A stretch of DNA of 12,302 nucleotides from Planctomycetota bacterium (GTDB lineage Bacteria > Planctomycetota > Planctomycetia > Pirellulales > Pirellulaceae), in the NCBI GenBank assembly GCA_024274855.1, contig JAJSAJ010000694.1:1-12302 (forward strand), read 5' to 3'. Shown piece after piece: positions 1-6,550 of this stretch. Positions within the stretch are counted from its first letter, which is position 1, and every line of letters starts with the position of its first letter. Both the position numbers and the translations under genes were made by a program. The notes beneath the pieces were generated by a model. The model searched no databases. It was given only the letters and a program-made list of their open reading frames with translations, and had not been told where the DNA came from.

Positions 1-30
1 CGCGTCTGTCCGTGTCGCTCGGCGCCGGAT

Positions 31-133
31 CTGTCGCACTCTTCCGCGTACAGACCTCCATGAGTGAATCAGGCTCGCAGCGAAGGAGGATCGCCGCCCG
101 AACGCCTCCCAGTAAACGCGACAACCATTGACT
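31..133 (+). repeat. Dispersed repeat, copy 1 (left-truncated, hairpin deleted)
   Basis: This stretch aligns with the copies at 2697-2833 and 8430-8563 from CTGTCGCACT through the right end (ATTGACTCGCC). The left terminal part (AATCAATAA) seen in the other copies is absent. It also lacks 13 bp of the CCATGGG hairpin: here CCATG runs directly into AGTGAATC, whereas the other copies have two CCATGGG blocks around a five-base loop. The remainder, including the AAGGAGGATCGCCGC core, is well conserved. It overlaps no convincing gene; short ORFs here look accidental. Confidence 0.8.
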
Positions 134-530
134 CGCCAGCTCTAATCTGTTGTGTGACGATTGTATCAAGAGCCGTGCTGCCTGGGCAAGTACAGACATC
201 GGGAGAGGCAGTTGCCAGTGTTCAGAATCGCGTTCTCGGATGGCTGGCGATCGGCCTCTAACCGTCGGCGCCTTGTCATTGTTGGCCGCACCGGCCTGAT
301 TACCTGAAAGGTAGTCGTTCACGGGGTTTTCGTCTACCATCGAGTTAGCATCGGAGTTTTCACCGATTTATCACACGCCCGATTTATCTTTAGTCATTTG
401 ACATTACTCATTTATCATCGAGCGAGGCAGCGCAGCGGGGTCATATTCTTTCCGGTGAAAACTGAGCAATGATAACTGTTTAGCCGTCTGCAGTTGGATT
501 TGCATTTCGCTGCTGTTTTTTCGGCTGATC

Positions 531-710
531 GACCCCAACGGCCTTGTGCCGTTGGTGAGCGAGTCTATTGAGCTAAGGCCGGCGTGTCATGCCGACGGCC
601 GCACCCTCCCCGCCGCCAAAGGCGGCGGGGAGGGTGCGGAAAAGGGATTTTCATCACATGCTTTTTAGCTCGAGAGACTTATTCACCCATGGGACAAGCC
701 CATGGGGGTC
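531..710. repeat. Inverted pair of CTTGT-loop hairpin units (BIME-like)
   Basis: Two 46-nt units face each other, at 531-576 (plus) and 665-710 (minus). They align without gaps at 35 of 46 positions. Each holds an 8-bp stem around a CTTGT loop: CCAACGGC/GCCGTTGG in the left unit and CCCATGGG/CCCATGGG in the right. Each stem is followed by TGA-n3-AGTCT-n4-AGCTAA. Six mismatches fall in the stem and form three fully compensated pairs. The units flank a central perfect hairpin (599-639). The architecture recalls REP/BIME elements, but no known family is claimed. The right unit is the same unit as at 2736-2780 and 8467-8511. Confidence 0.75.
599..639. repeat. Perfect 19-bp GC-rich hairpin
   Basis: Positions 599-617 pair perfectly with 621-639 around an AAA loop, giving a very stable stem. 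There is no T-run on either side, so it is not a standard intrinsic terminator, although it could still stop transcription. It sits in the middle of the inverted hairpin pair at 531-710. Confidence 0.85.
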
Positions 711-920
711 CTTCGACCAACGTGCGTTCTCCATTGGGCTAAAGTGTTACGAACAATGAAAAGTGAAAAGTGCCCCTCCACGCACTCTCGCCGTGAACGG
801 TTACCCCGAAAGAATTGCTTCCGCAACGCTGTTACGTTACTCTGGACAGAATGAAACTCCACGCGTTGGATCGGCCAAGTCGCCGTTTGCGGTGCATTTG
901 AACTTGGGAGGAAGAGTGCG

Positions 921-1856
921 ATGATGAAACGAACCGTCTGGATCACCTTGACCCTGGTAGCTTTAATCGGCCTGTCGGTTTCGGCCGAGCAAACGAGGCA
1001 ACGACGAGCGACACGGCGTCACTCGAAAACAGGCCAAACATCCAAACGGCAAGTCAAGAAGACAGCGGCGCCCGGGACGCCGGCTTTCAAAGATGCCCGC
1101 GCCGAACTCTATAAGACGGTCGGCGACGTAAAGCTTTACCTGCACATCGTCAGGCCCAAGGGACTGCAGGCGTCGGACAAGCGCCCGGCGATCGTCTTCT
1201 TCTTTGGGGGTGGATGGAACGGTGGTTCGCCTAAACAGTTTGAACAGCACTGCCGCCACTTGGCCTCGCGCGGCATGGTGGCGATGGCCGCTGATTACCG
1301 TGTGAAGAACCGAAACGGTACGTCCCCTCGCGAGTGTGTTCAAGACGGCAAGTCGGCCGTTAGCTGGATTCGCGCCAATGCCGAACGGCTGGGAGTCGAC
1401 CCCGAGCGGATTGCCGCCGGTGGTGGCTCGGCCGGCGGACACGTCGCCGCCGCGACGGGGACTGTCGATGGACTGAACGAGCCGGGCGAAGATACCTCGG
1501 TCAGCGCTAAACCTGACGCTTTGGTCCTTTTTAACCCGGTCTACGACAATGGCCCCGACGGTTACGGATACGATCGAGTCAAGGACTATTACAAAGAGAT
1601 CTCGCCCCTGGATAATATCAAGCCGGGTACTCCGCCGACGATCGTCTTTCTGGGCACCAAAGACAAGCTCATTCCGGTTGCGACGGCCAAAGAATACGAA
1701 GCCAGAATGAAAGCAGCCGGCAACCGTTGCGAAACGCATTTCTACGAGGGTCGAGGGCACGGCTTTTTCAATTACGGCCGTGACGGTGGAAACGACTACC
1801 GCGACACGATCGAGAAAATGGACAAGTTCCTCAGCTCACTCGGCTACCTCAAGTGA
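921..1856 (+). CDS. Exported alpha/beta hydrolase (esterase/lipase-like)
   Basis: A 311-residue serine hydrolase of the alpha/beta fold, related to acetyl-esterase/lipase and carbohydrate-esterase-like enzymes. Residues 1-22 form a signal peptide (basic start, hydrophobic core, SAE), so it is probably exported. A basic, low-complexity linker follows (about 24-52). An oxyanion-hole motif FGGGW lies at 95-99, the nucleophile elbow GGGSAGG has Ser170, and Asp248 (GTKDK) and His280 (GRGHGFF) complete a plausible triad. The start at 921 has a GGAGGAAG ribosome site at 907-914; a second ATG at 924 is equally reachable. The substrate cannot be read from sequence; short-chain esters such as acetylated polysaccharide are a guess. 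It stands alone, just downstream of the 311-804 element, which may have displaced its original promoter. Confidence 0.88.
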   Translation: MMKRTVWITLTLVALIGLSVSAEQTRQRRATRRHSKTGQTSKRQVKKTAAPGTPAFKDARAELYKTVGDVKLYLHIVRPKGLQASDKRPAIVFFFGGGWNGGSPKQFEQHCRHLASRGMVAMAADYRVKNRNGTSPRECVQDGKSAVSWIRANAERLGVDPERIAAGGGSAGGHVAAATGTVDGLNEPGEDTSVSAKPDALVLFNPVYDNGPDGYGYDRVKDYYKEISPLDNIKPGTPPTIVFLGTKDKLIPVATAKEYEARMKAAGNRCETHFYEGRGHGFFNYGRDGGNDYRDTIEKMDKFLSSLGYLK

Positions 1857-2209
1857 CGGCCGGCCTACGCATGCGGCCCGGCTTTACCGCACGGACGACG
1901 CTTCGAACGAAGACCGGTCTGGACAGGATCCGTCGGCCCGTAGCGTGCCGCCGGAAGGCGGCCGGCTGCCGGATGTTCAAGACGCTTCCGGGGACGATCC
2001 GAACGCCGACTGAAAGTCCGTAGACGCGTAGCGATTCTCAAGTAGTAGGGTGTGACAAGATCGCGGCATCCACCTTGGCAACTGGCAACCACGGGATTGC
2101 GATCGCCGTGAACGTTGCGGATGATGGAGGATTCTCGACGGCGATCTTGACACCCTACGACTTCTATCTTGGCAAGATAGACCACTCCGCTGATTTGCCG
2201 TCGTCCGTA
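1857..2209. other. Intergenic region between convergent genes
   Basis: There is no convincing gene here. It holds a small hairpin with a GGAA loop (1947-1962, 6-bp stem), the 124-bp inverted-repeat element at 2040-2163, and an 8-bp stem with a three-base loop at 2163-2181. That last hairpin lies 3' of the SUI1 gene and could help end its transcript, although it has no T-run. ORFs in this stretch lack ribosome sites and recognisable motifs. Confidence 0.6.
2040..2163. repeat. 124-bp element with 23-25-bp inverted ends
   Basis: The left arm 2040-2064 and the reverse complement of the right arm 2141-2163 share AAGT-n-GTAGGGTGT, then (after a 2-base gap) CAAGATCGC: one mismatch plus one two-base indel over about 25 bases. 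The spacer is about 76 bp and non-coding. No clear target duplication is visible. It could be a decayed miniature element or a long structured 3' region of the SUI1 transcript. Confidence 0.6.
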
Positions 2210-2551
2210 TCAGCCACGCACGCGGTATCCGATGTCCGCGAGCAAATCACGAACACGTTCAAGGTGCCGCCCCTGGATTTCCAGTGTGTCATCCTTACGT
2301 GTACCGCCCGCACCGCACGCAGTCTTGAGACGGCCAAGTAACGTGACCAGGTCGTTTTCTTCTGCCGACAAGCCTCGAACGACAGTAACGGTCTTGCCCT
2401 TCTTTCGTTTCTCAATAGCAAGGCGAGCCGTCTGTTTCTCGGGTGCGGTCATCGTCTTCGCTGGCGGCGGGCACGTGCAGCTTCCCTCCAGCTCACCACA
2501 TCGCTCACAACGTGGCGGTCGGTCCCATTGCGTTCCCTCGAATAGTCTCAT
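2210..2551 (-). CDS. SUI1/eIF1-family translation factor (YciH-like)
   Basis: A 113-residue protein. Residues 52-113 form a SUI1 domain, with the diagnostic core CGAGGTRKD at 79-87 followed by LEIQG and a C-terminal GYRV. Bacterial members (YciH type) resemble eukaryotic eIF1, bind the small ribosomal subunit and influence start-codon selection or initiation under stress. The N-terminus carries CX2CX6CXC (Cys15, 18, 25, 27), which may bind a metal, then a proline-rich and basic linker. The chosen ATG has no strong ribosome site next to it. Instead it overlaps the stop of a short upstream reading frame by 4 nt, so coupled translation is possible. The family assignment is confident; the exact role is inferred from relatives. 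Confidence 0.88.
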   Translation of the reverse strand: MRLFEGTQWDRPPRCERCGELEGSCTCPPPAKTMTAPEKQTARLAIEKRKKGKTVTVVRGLSAEENDLVTLLGRLKTACGAGGTRKDDTLEIQGRHLERVRDLLADIGYRVRG

Positions 2552-2616
2552 GAGCAGTACGTTCCTCGCCAGTGTCTGTCTTGCGTTCCGACTGCCGGGG
2601 GGACTTCAAGATCCAT
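2548..2616 (-). CDS. Possible 22-residue leader peptide upstream of the SUI1 gene
   Basis: An ATG at 2616-2614 is preceded by a good Shine-Dalgarno sequence, GGAGG (2626-2622), 5 nt away. It encodes 22 residues, rich in Pro, Gly and Arg and ending in Tyr-Cys-Ser. Its TGA overlaps the SUI1 start codon in an ATGA arrangement, which is typical of translational coupling. The SUI1 start itself lacks a close Shine-Dalgarno sequence, which fits. It could equally be a chance short frame; no homology can be judged at this size. Confidence 0.4.
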   Translation of the reverse strand: MDLEVPPAVGTQDRHWRGTYCS

Positions 2617-2864
2617 GTCTGCCTCCGTGAAACACCCAAACGTGTTCTCCGAACCCATCAGCGGGAAATTGGGAGTCGTGATCTACCGGTGATAAGGATT
2701 CACCAATCAATAACTGTCGCACTCGTCCGCGTACAGACCCCCATGGGCTTGTCCCATGGGTGAATCAGTCTCGCAGCTAAGGAGGATCGCCGCACGAACG
2801 CCCCCCAGTAAACGCGACAACCATTGATCCGCCGGTGATAAGCGTACCTGGGATATCCAAGACA
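2552..2864. other. Intergenic region between SUI1 and CRTAC1-like genes
   Basis: Apart from the leader ORF (2548-2616) and the repeat copy (2697-2833), nothing recognisable is seen. It must contain the promoter of the minus-strand SUI1 gene, but no clear -35/-10 pair could be picked out. There is no obvious terminator after the CRTAC1 gene other than the hairpin inside the repeat. Confidence 0.5.
2697..2833 (+). mobile_element. Dispersed repeat, copy 2, with flanking direct repeat
   Basis: This is a complete copy of the ~125-bp repeat. The terminal blocks AATCAAT (2705-2711) and ATTGATC (2823-2829) are near-perfect inverted ends. The hairpin unit lies at 2736-2780 (CCCATGGG stem, CTTGT loop, conserved 3' flank). 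An AAGGAGGATCGCC block that mimics a Shine-Dalgarno site has no start codon after it. CCGGTGATAAG occurs immediately left (2686-2696) and again at the right edge (2832-2842). This is best read as a 9-11-bp target duplication, so the copy arrived by insertion. It sits between the SUI1 gene and the end of the CRTAC1 gene. Confidence 0.75.
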
Positions 2865-3044
2865 CTATTTCTTGCGCGAACTGCCTTCCACAATGTGGAT
2901 CACCTGATCGACCGGAATATTACGCAACGTGTCGATTCCACCACCGAGCCACCGAACTTGTATTCGATCGACTTGCTTATGCCGGCCTAGTCCGAAATGG
3001 AGCCGATGTCCCCAGTCACTCTGGTATCCTCGCCCGCTATGCAC
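2865..3044 (-). pseudogene. Cut-off C-terminal part of the ASPIC/UnbV domain
   Basis: Directly after the TAA at 3047-3045 the same frame continues for 59 codons to a TAG at 2867-2865. It reads VHSGRGYQSDWG, then LHFGLG, VDRIQVRW and QVIHIVEG, which is the canonical second half of an ASPIC/UnbV domain (typically EVHSGRGYQS, then LHFGLG). The residue expected at the stop is Glu, so a single G-to-T change (GAA to TAA) explains the break. The remaining codons show no further damage, so the event is recent, or it is an assembly error, or the stop is read through. Confidence 0.85.
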
Positions 3045-4541
3045 TTAGTCCATCTGGTCGAGGTCTCCCGCCACCACTCGGACGTGGCTACCGACCGCGT
3101 CCCGATTGGATTTCGTGCCCTGAAGCCGAATCTGCAACCAGTGATTCTCGGTCCTGGAATCATTGCGCAGAATGGTTGGGCGAGCGCATGAATTCAGGAT
3201 TACTATGTCGACATCGCCGTCATTGTCGAGGTCATCAAATCCAACCCCACGGCTACTCTCCTTGACCTGCATACCAGTGCCGCACGCATCCGAGACACTC
3301 GTGAACCGGCCGTCACCCGTGTTCATTTGGAGGATATTTGCGGTCCGGTAGGTAGTTGTGTCATTCCGAAGCCCGATATTGTCGTTCAAATGTCCGCACG
3401 CAAGAAAAAGATCACGGTCTCCGTCGTTGTCGAAATCAACAAAACCGTTCCCCCACGTGACATGGGGATAGGTTCCTTGTCCGGCACCAGTAACTCGAGT
3501 CACGTCGGCGAACAATGAGTCGCCCAGGTTTCTATACAAGGTTGCCCATTCTCCCCCATAGCTTGTGATAAAGAAATCCAATAATCCGTCGTTGTCATAG
3601 TCTCCACAGCCAACGCCCATGCTTCCATGCGGGTTCCCATTGGCATCGAGTGCCGTACCACTATAAATGGCGACTTCTTCGAATTTGCCGGTGCCGTCAT
3701 TCTGAAAAAGAAAGTTGCTCATTACATCGTTGCCGACAAGGACATCCGTATCCCCATCGTTATCATAGTCAGCACAAACCATGCCCATGCCGGTTCCCGA
3801 ATGGGCCGCGATGCCACACTCTCGACTGACATCCTTGAACATGCCATTGCCCAGATTCCGGAATAACGTATCCGGATCTCCTTTGTATTCCAGGGGACTG
3901 GGGTAGACGGGAATCCCGCGTGTCACGTGAACGGTATGCGTGTCATAGGAAAAACGCACATAGTTGGCAACATAGAGGTCCAGCAAGCCATCCTTATCAA
4001 TATCCAGAAAACAGACTCCCGCACCAACTTTATTACCGTTGACTACGCCTGCTTGCTTGGCCACATCGGTAAACGTGCCGTCTCCGTTATTGCGATAGAG
4101 AACATTGGGACCAAAATTATTCACGTATAGATCGATATCCCCATCGTTGTCATAGTCGGCCGCAGCCACACCCAGCCCGTGCCCCGCATCGCCCACTCCC
4201 GCCTGCGTGGTGACGTCCGTAAAATGAAAACTGCCGTCATTTCGGTAGAGCGCGTTTCGTGGCCGGACGTCCACCTGTGTTCCCCTCAGCGGTGCGCCAC
4301 TAAGAAAATAGATGTCGACATCGCCATCCTGATCATAATCCAGCAACGCCAATCCGGAGGCGATGTACTCGACGATATAGCGCAAACCGCTTCCACCGTG
4401 CGTATGTTGAAATGAAATGCCGGTCTCCTGCGTGACATCCGTTAGACGAATGGGGCATGGAAGCTCTGCACAAATGGCAGCATGCCAACCGAGCAACCAA
4501 GCCAGCAGGACGGCTAATGCAAAGCGAAGGACCGGACACAT
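3045..4541 (-). CDS. CRTAC1-like FG-GAP/VCBS repeat protein (truncated by in-frame stop)
   Basis: An exported beta-propeller-type protein of 498 residues up to the stop. The start at 4541 was chosen because it gives a signal peptide (MCPVLRF, then a Leu/Ala core ending near AICAE) and lies 16 nt after the stop of the upstream TPR gene. Longer upstream extension would overlap the TPR coding region and has no signal peptide. Seven calcium-binding-type motifs of the form DxDxDGxxD are visible (for example DYDQDGDVD, DYDNDGDID, DIDKDGLLD, DLDNDGDVD), as in FG-GAP/integrin-alpha propellers. The C-terminus enters an ASPIC/UnbV domain and is broken by TAA. Such proteins commonly accompany TPR proteins in planctomycetes; their role at the cell surface is not well defined. 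With the stop read as Glu the protein would be about 558 residues. Confidence 0.85.
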   Translation of the reverse strand: MCPVLRFALAVLLAWLLGWHAAICAELPCPIRLTDVTQETGISFQHTHGGSGLRYIVEYIASGLALLDYDQDGDVDIYFLSGAPLRGTQVDVRPRNALYRNDGSFHFTDVTTQAGVGDAGHGLGVAAADYDNDGDIDLYVNNFGPNVLYRNNGDGTFTDVAKQAGVVNGNKVGAGVCFLDIDKDGLLDLYVANYVRFSYDTHTVHVTRGIPVYPSPLEYKGDPDTLFRNLGNGMFKDVSRECGIAAHSGTGMGMVCADYDNDGDTDVLVGNDVMSNFLFQNDGTGKFEEVAIYSGTALDANGNPHGSMGVGCGDYDNDGLLDFFITSYGGEWATLYRNLGDSLFADVTRVTGAGQGTYPHVTWGNGFVDFDNDGDRDLFLACGHLNDNIGLRNDTTTYRTANILQMNTGDGRFTSVSDACGTGMQVKESSRGVGFDDLDNDGDVDIVILNSCARPTILRNDSRTENHWLQIRLQGTKSNRDAVGSHVRVVAGDLDQMD

Positions 4542-4557
4542 TGTTCCATGCGGTCGA

Positions 4558-6192
4558 TCATCGGCTCTGCTCGGTCTGCTCGGATTGTTTTGTCTTGAGA
4601 AGTTCATACATCTGCCGATATTGAATGTTTTTCGGATCGAGCTTGACGGCCCCCGCCATGGCGGCAACAGCACCCGGCAAGTCGCCGGTCCTCTGGCAGG
4701 CGGTACTCAACAACAGATAATTCGCGGGGGTCGCATTGAGCGAAACGGCCGTTTGTGCTAGTTCCACGGCTTTGTCCAATTTCATGTTCAATCGCAAGAA
4801 ATGGCCGGCCAACGCGCCATATCCGACCGCATCGTTCGGGTTGGCATCGCGCAACTCTATCAATCTCTGTTCGGCATCCTCCACGCGTCCCATTTGGGTG
4901 TACAGTCTTGCAATCTCCATCGGAAACCTGAAGTTCTTCGGGCGGAGTTTGGCGAGTTGCTCGAGCATGCGAATGGTCTCGCCCGGCTTACCACGCTTGA
5001 GGTACATCCAGGCCAGTGCCTGCCGAGCGTCGACATTATTCGGGTCCAACATCGCGGCACGCCGGCAGAGAACCATCGCATCGGCTGGATAGCCCGCGGC
5101 CTGGCAAACGACAGCCGAATCAGTATACATCTTAGCCGTGTAGGCGCTGTAAACATCCAAGTCATCAAAATGGATTCGATCGCCGGACGCGATGACACGT
5201 TCCTTACCTCGCAGTTCATGGAACTTGAGAAAGTATTCCTTGGACAAGTCCTTTTCTCCCAACCGTGCACACGCAGTGGCAAGCCCGAAAAGGGCATTTG
5301 AAAACGTTGGAAGAGCTTGTACGGCCGCCTCGTAGTTCTCTTTCGCCTTTTTGTAGTCCATCACCTGCATGTATGCCAACCCGAGCAGTTCTCGTCCCCG
5401 GTACGGGCGTGAATCTCTCTCAATATTCTGCTCAAGCAACTCAATCGCCTCTCTCGTCTTACCGACGTCAATCAGGGCGCGCGCCAACGCTAGATGTGTG
5501 TCGAATCGATTTGGAGCCAATGCAAGCGATTTACGAAACAAGCTGATGGCCTTTTTGCCTTCTCCTTTTTTCGCAGCAACGTTTCCCAACCCATCGTAAG
5601 CGTACGCATAGTTCGGGTTCAGCTCAACAGCTTTCTGCCATATGCGATTGGCTTGGTCGCAGCGCCCCAGCTGAAAGTTGAATCTCGCCACAACTTCCAA
5701 AGCGTCCGGGCTGGTGGAAAATCTGTGCAGAAGGCAATCGGCAACACCTTCAACCTCTCTTGTCAGCTGAGCGATCGTCTTCGGCCGTTCGGCGATCGAG
5801 TCTCCGAACAACGCCACCAAGCCGATGCTTCTTGTCGGACCAATGCCGTCGCCTGACTCGGGTTGCCGACCAGAAGGGCGATCGGGTTTGGAGGCTGAAT
5901 CCTCGCCTAACCCGGAAACCGAAGCTTCAGAAGCGGTATCGGGAACCTGCCCAACAACACCCTCGCGATCATCGTGTGCACTCGCACCCGGCATCCCTTC
6001 GTGCACAGACCAACTTGGAACCAACCAAGCCAAACTGGCGTATCCAGCTGCGGCCGCCGTCCCGGCACCCATGATCAACACCAGCACAATCTTGAGTCGC
6101 GAGCCGGTTTGCGTTAAGCTCCGCCCCTTGGCTGATATGTCGACCGGATCGGATGTTTCATCTGATTGGGTCTTCTGCATGCCACGTCTCAT
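4558..6192 (-). CDS. Membrane-anchored TPR protein
   Basis: A 544-residue protein from the ATG at 6192. A short basic N-terminus precedes one membrane segment (about residues 33-58, rich in Val, Ile, Leu and Ala). A Ser/Gly/acidic linker follows, then from about residue 150 to the end repeated tetratricopeptide helices (for example YAYAYDGLGNVAAKKGEGKK and NVDARQALAWMYLKRGKPGE). It is probably inserted in the membrane with the TPRs outside the cytoplasm, acting as a protein-binding scaffold. It is cotranscribed with the CRTAC1-like gene (16-nt gap). The start is uncertain: a TTG at 6237 extends the frame, but those extra codons come from an inserted element whose target duplication spans the 6192 ATG; another ATG lies at 6180. 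No strong ribosome site precedes any of them. Confidence 0.85.
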   Translation of the reverse strand: MRRGMQKTQSDETSDPVDISAKGRSLTQTGSRLKIVLVLIMGAGTAAAAGYASLAWLVPSWSVHEGMPGASAHDDREGVVGQVPDTASEASVSGLGEDSASKPDRPSGRQPESGDGIGPTRSIGLVALFGDSIAERPKTIAQLTREVEGVADCLLHRFSTSPDALEVVARFNFQLGRCDQANRIWQKAVELNPNYAYAYDGLGNVAAKKGEGKKAISLFRKSLALAPNRFDTHLALARALIDVGKTREAIELLEQNIERDSRPYRGRELLGLAYMQVMDYKKAKENYEAAVQALPTFSNALFGLATACARLGEKDLSKEYFLKFHELRGKERVIASGDRIHFDDLDVYSAYTAKMYTDSAVVCQAAGYPADAMVLCRRAAMLDPNNVDARQALAWMYLKRGKPGETIRMLEQLAKLRPKNFRFPMEIARLYTQMGRVEDAEQRLIELRDANPNDAVGYGALAGHFLRLNMKLDKAVELAQTAVSLNATPANYLLLSTACQRTGDLPGAVAAMAGAVKLDPKNIQYRQMYELLKTKQSEQTEQSR

Positions 6193-6197
6193 CACTC

Positions 6198-6333
6198 GTA
6201 ACCGTTCACGGAATGTAGGCCGCCGGTTTGCTTCCAAGGGGTCAGACCCATTTTCGGCGACAAAATGTGTTCGCGTAAATAAACGCTTTCTCCACCGAAA
6301 ATTGCGTCAGACTCCAGCGGCGTGAACGGCTAC
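6198..6333. mobile_element. 136-bp MITE with perfect 8-bp target duplication
   Basis: The ends GTAACCGTTCACG (6198-6210) and CGTGAACGGCTAC (6321-6333) are inverted complements at 12 of 13 positions. Both sides carry CATCACTC (6190-6197 and 6334-6341), a perfect 8-bp duplication. The interior has GGGTC-A-GACCC at 6239-6249 and no ORF of note. The element lies against the start codon of the TPR gene and supplies the codons of any longer reading frame. It shares ends with the 311-804 element. Confidence 0.85.
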
Positions 6334-6482
6334 CATCACTCAGAATAACTCAGGGCCAGACTAACCAGTTCCACAACAACAACCACTTACGGAAAACATG
6401 TGTGGTCGTGAAGTAACCCGATGTACTCGCCACGGCCCCCTTTCCGACAGCGCCCGGTTTTCTTCCAACCTATGATAGCGTC

Positions 6483-6491
6483 ATTATAACA
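6483..6491 (-). promoter_or_regulatory. Possible extended -10 promoter
   Basis: Read on the minus strand this is TG-T-TATAAT, a consensus extended -10 element pointing towards the TPR/CRTAC1 genes. No convincing -35 hexamer lies 16-18 nt upstream. The call rests on this motif alone. Confidence 0.3.
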
Positions 6492-6550
6492 GCGTGACAC
6501 GACGCGATGCACCCCGAGCAGACGTTGCAACTTCCAGAGTCAGGACGCTA

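Larger units (their letters stand above)
311..804. mobile_element. 494-bp non-autonomous element with terminal inverted repeats
   Basis: The left end GTAGTCGTTCACG (311-323) is the inverted complement of the right end CGTGAACGGTTAC (792-804) at 11 of 13 positions. It is flanked by CCTGAAAG (303-310) and CCCGAAAG (805-812), which match at 7 of 8 positions and look like an aged 8-bp target duplication. The same ends and duplication length occur in the 136-bp element at 6198-6333. No transposase ORF lies inside, so it would have to be mobilised in trans. It carries the nested inverted pair at 531-710. Near 434 a GGGGTCA block resembles one inside the smaller element. The identification as a transposable element is inference; the ends and flanks are seen directly. 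Confidence 0.65.

Noticed and set aside
64..261. 65-codon plus-strand frame at the window start.
   Set aside because: It begins inside repeat copy 1 and shows no family motif or credible initiation site.
599..639. Perfect hairpin as an intrinsic terminator.
   Set aside because: No gene ends nearby and no T-run follows on either strand; it fits better as the centre of the inverted-unit element.
963..1760. 265-codon minus-strand frame opposite the hydrolase gene.
   Set aside because: It is the antisense shadow of a well-supported gene in a GC-rich genome; no ribosome site or family motif.
3925..3940. CGTGAACGGTA resembling a MITE end.
   Set aside because: It lies in intact coding sequence of the CRTAC1-like gene with no partner end.
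4543..4673. Longer N-terminal extension of the CRTAC1-like protein up to 4673.
   Set aside because: It would overlap the TPR coding region by over 100 nt and bury the clear signal peptide starting at 4541.
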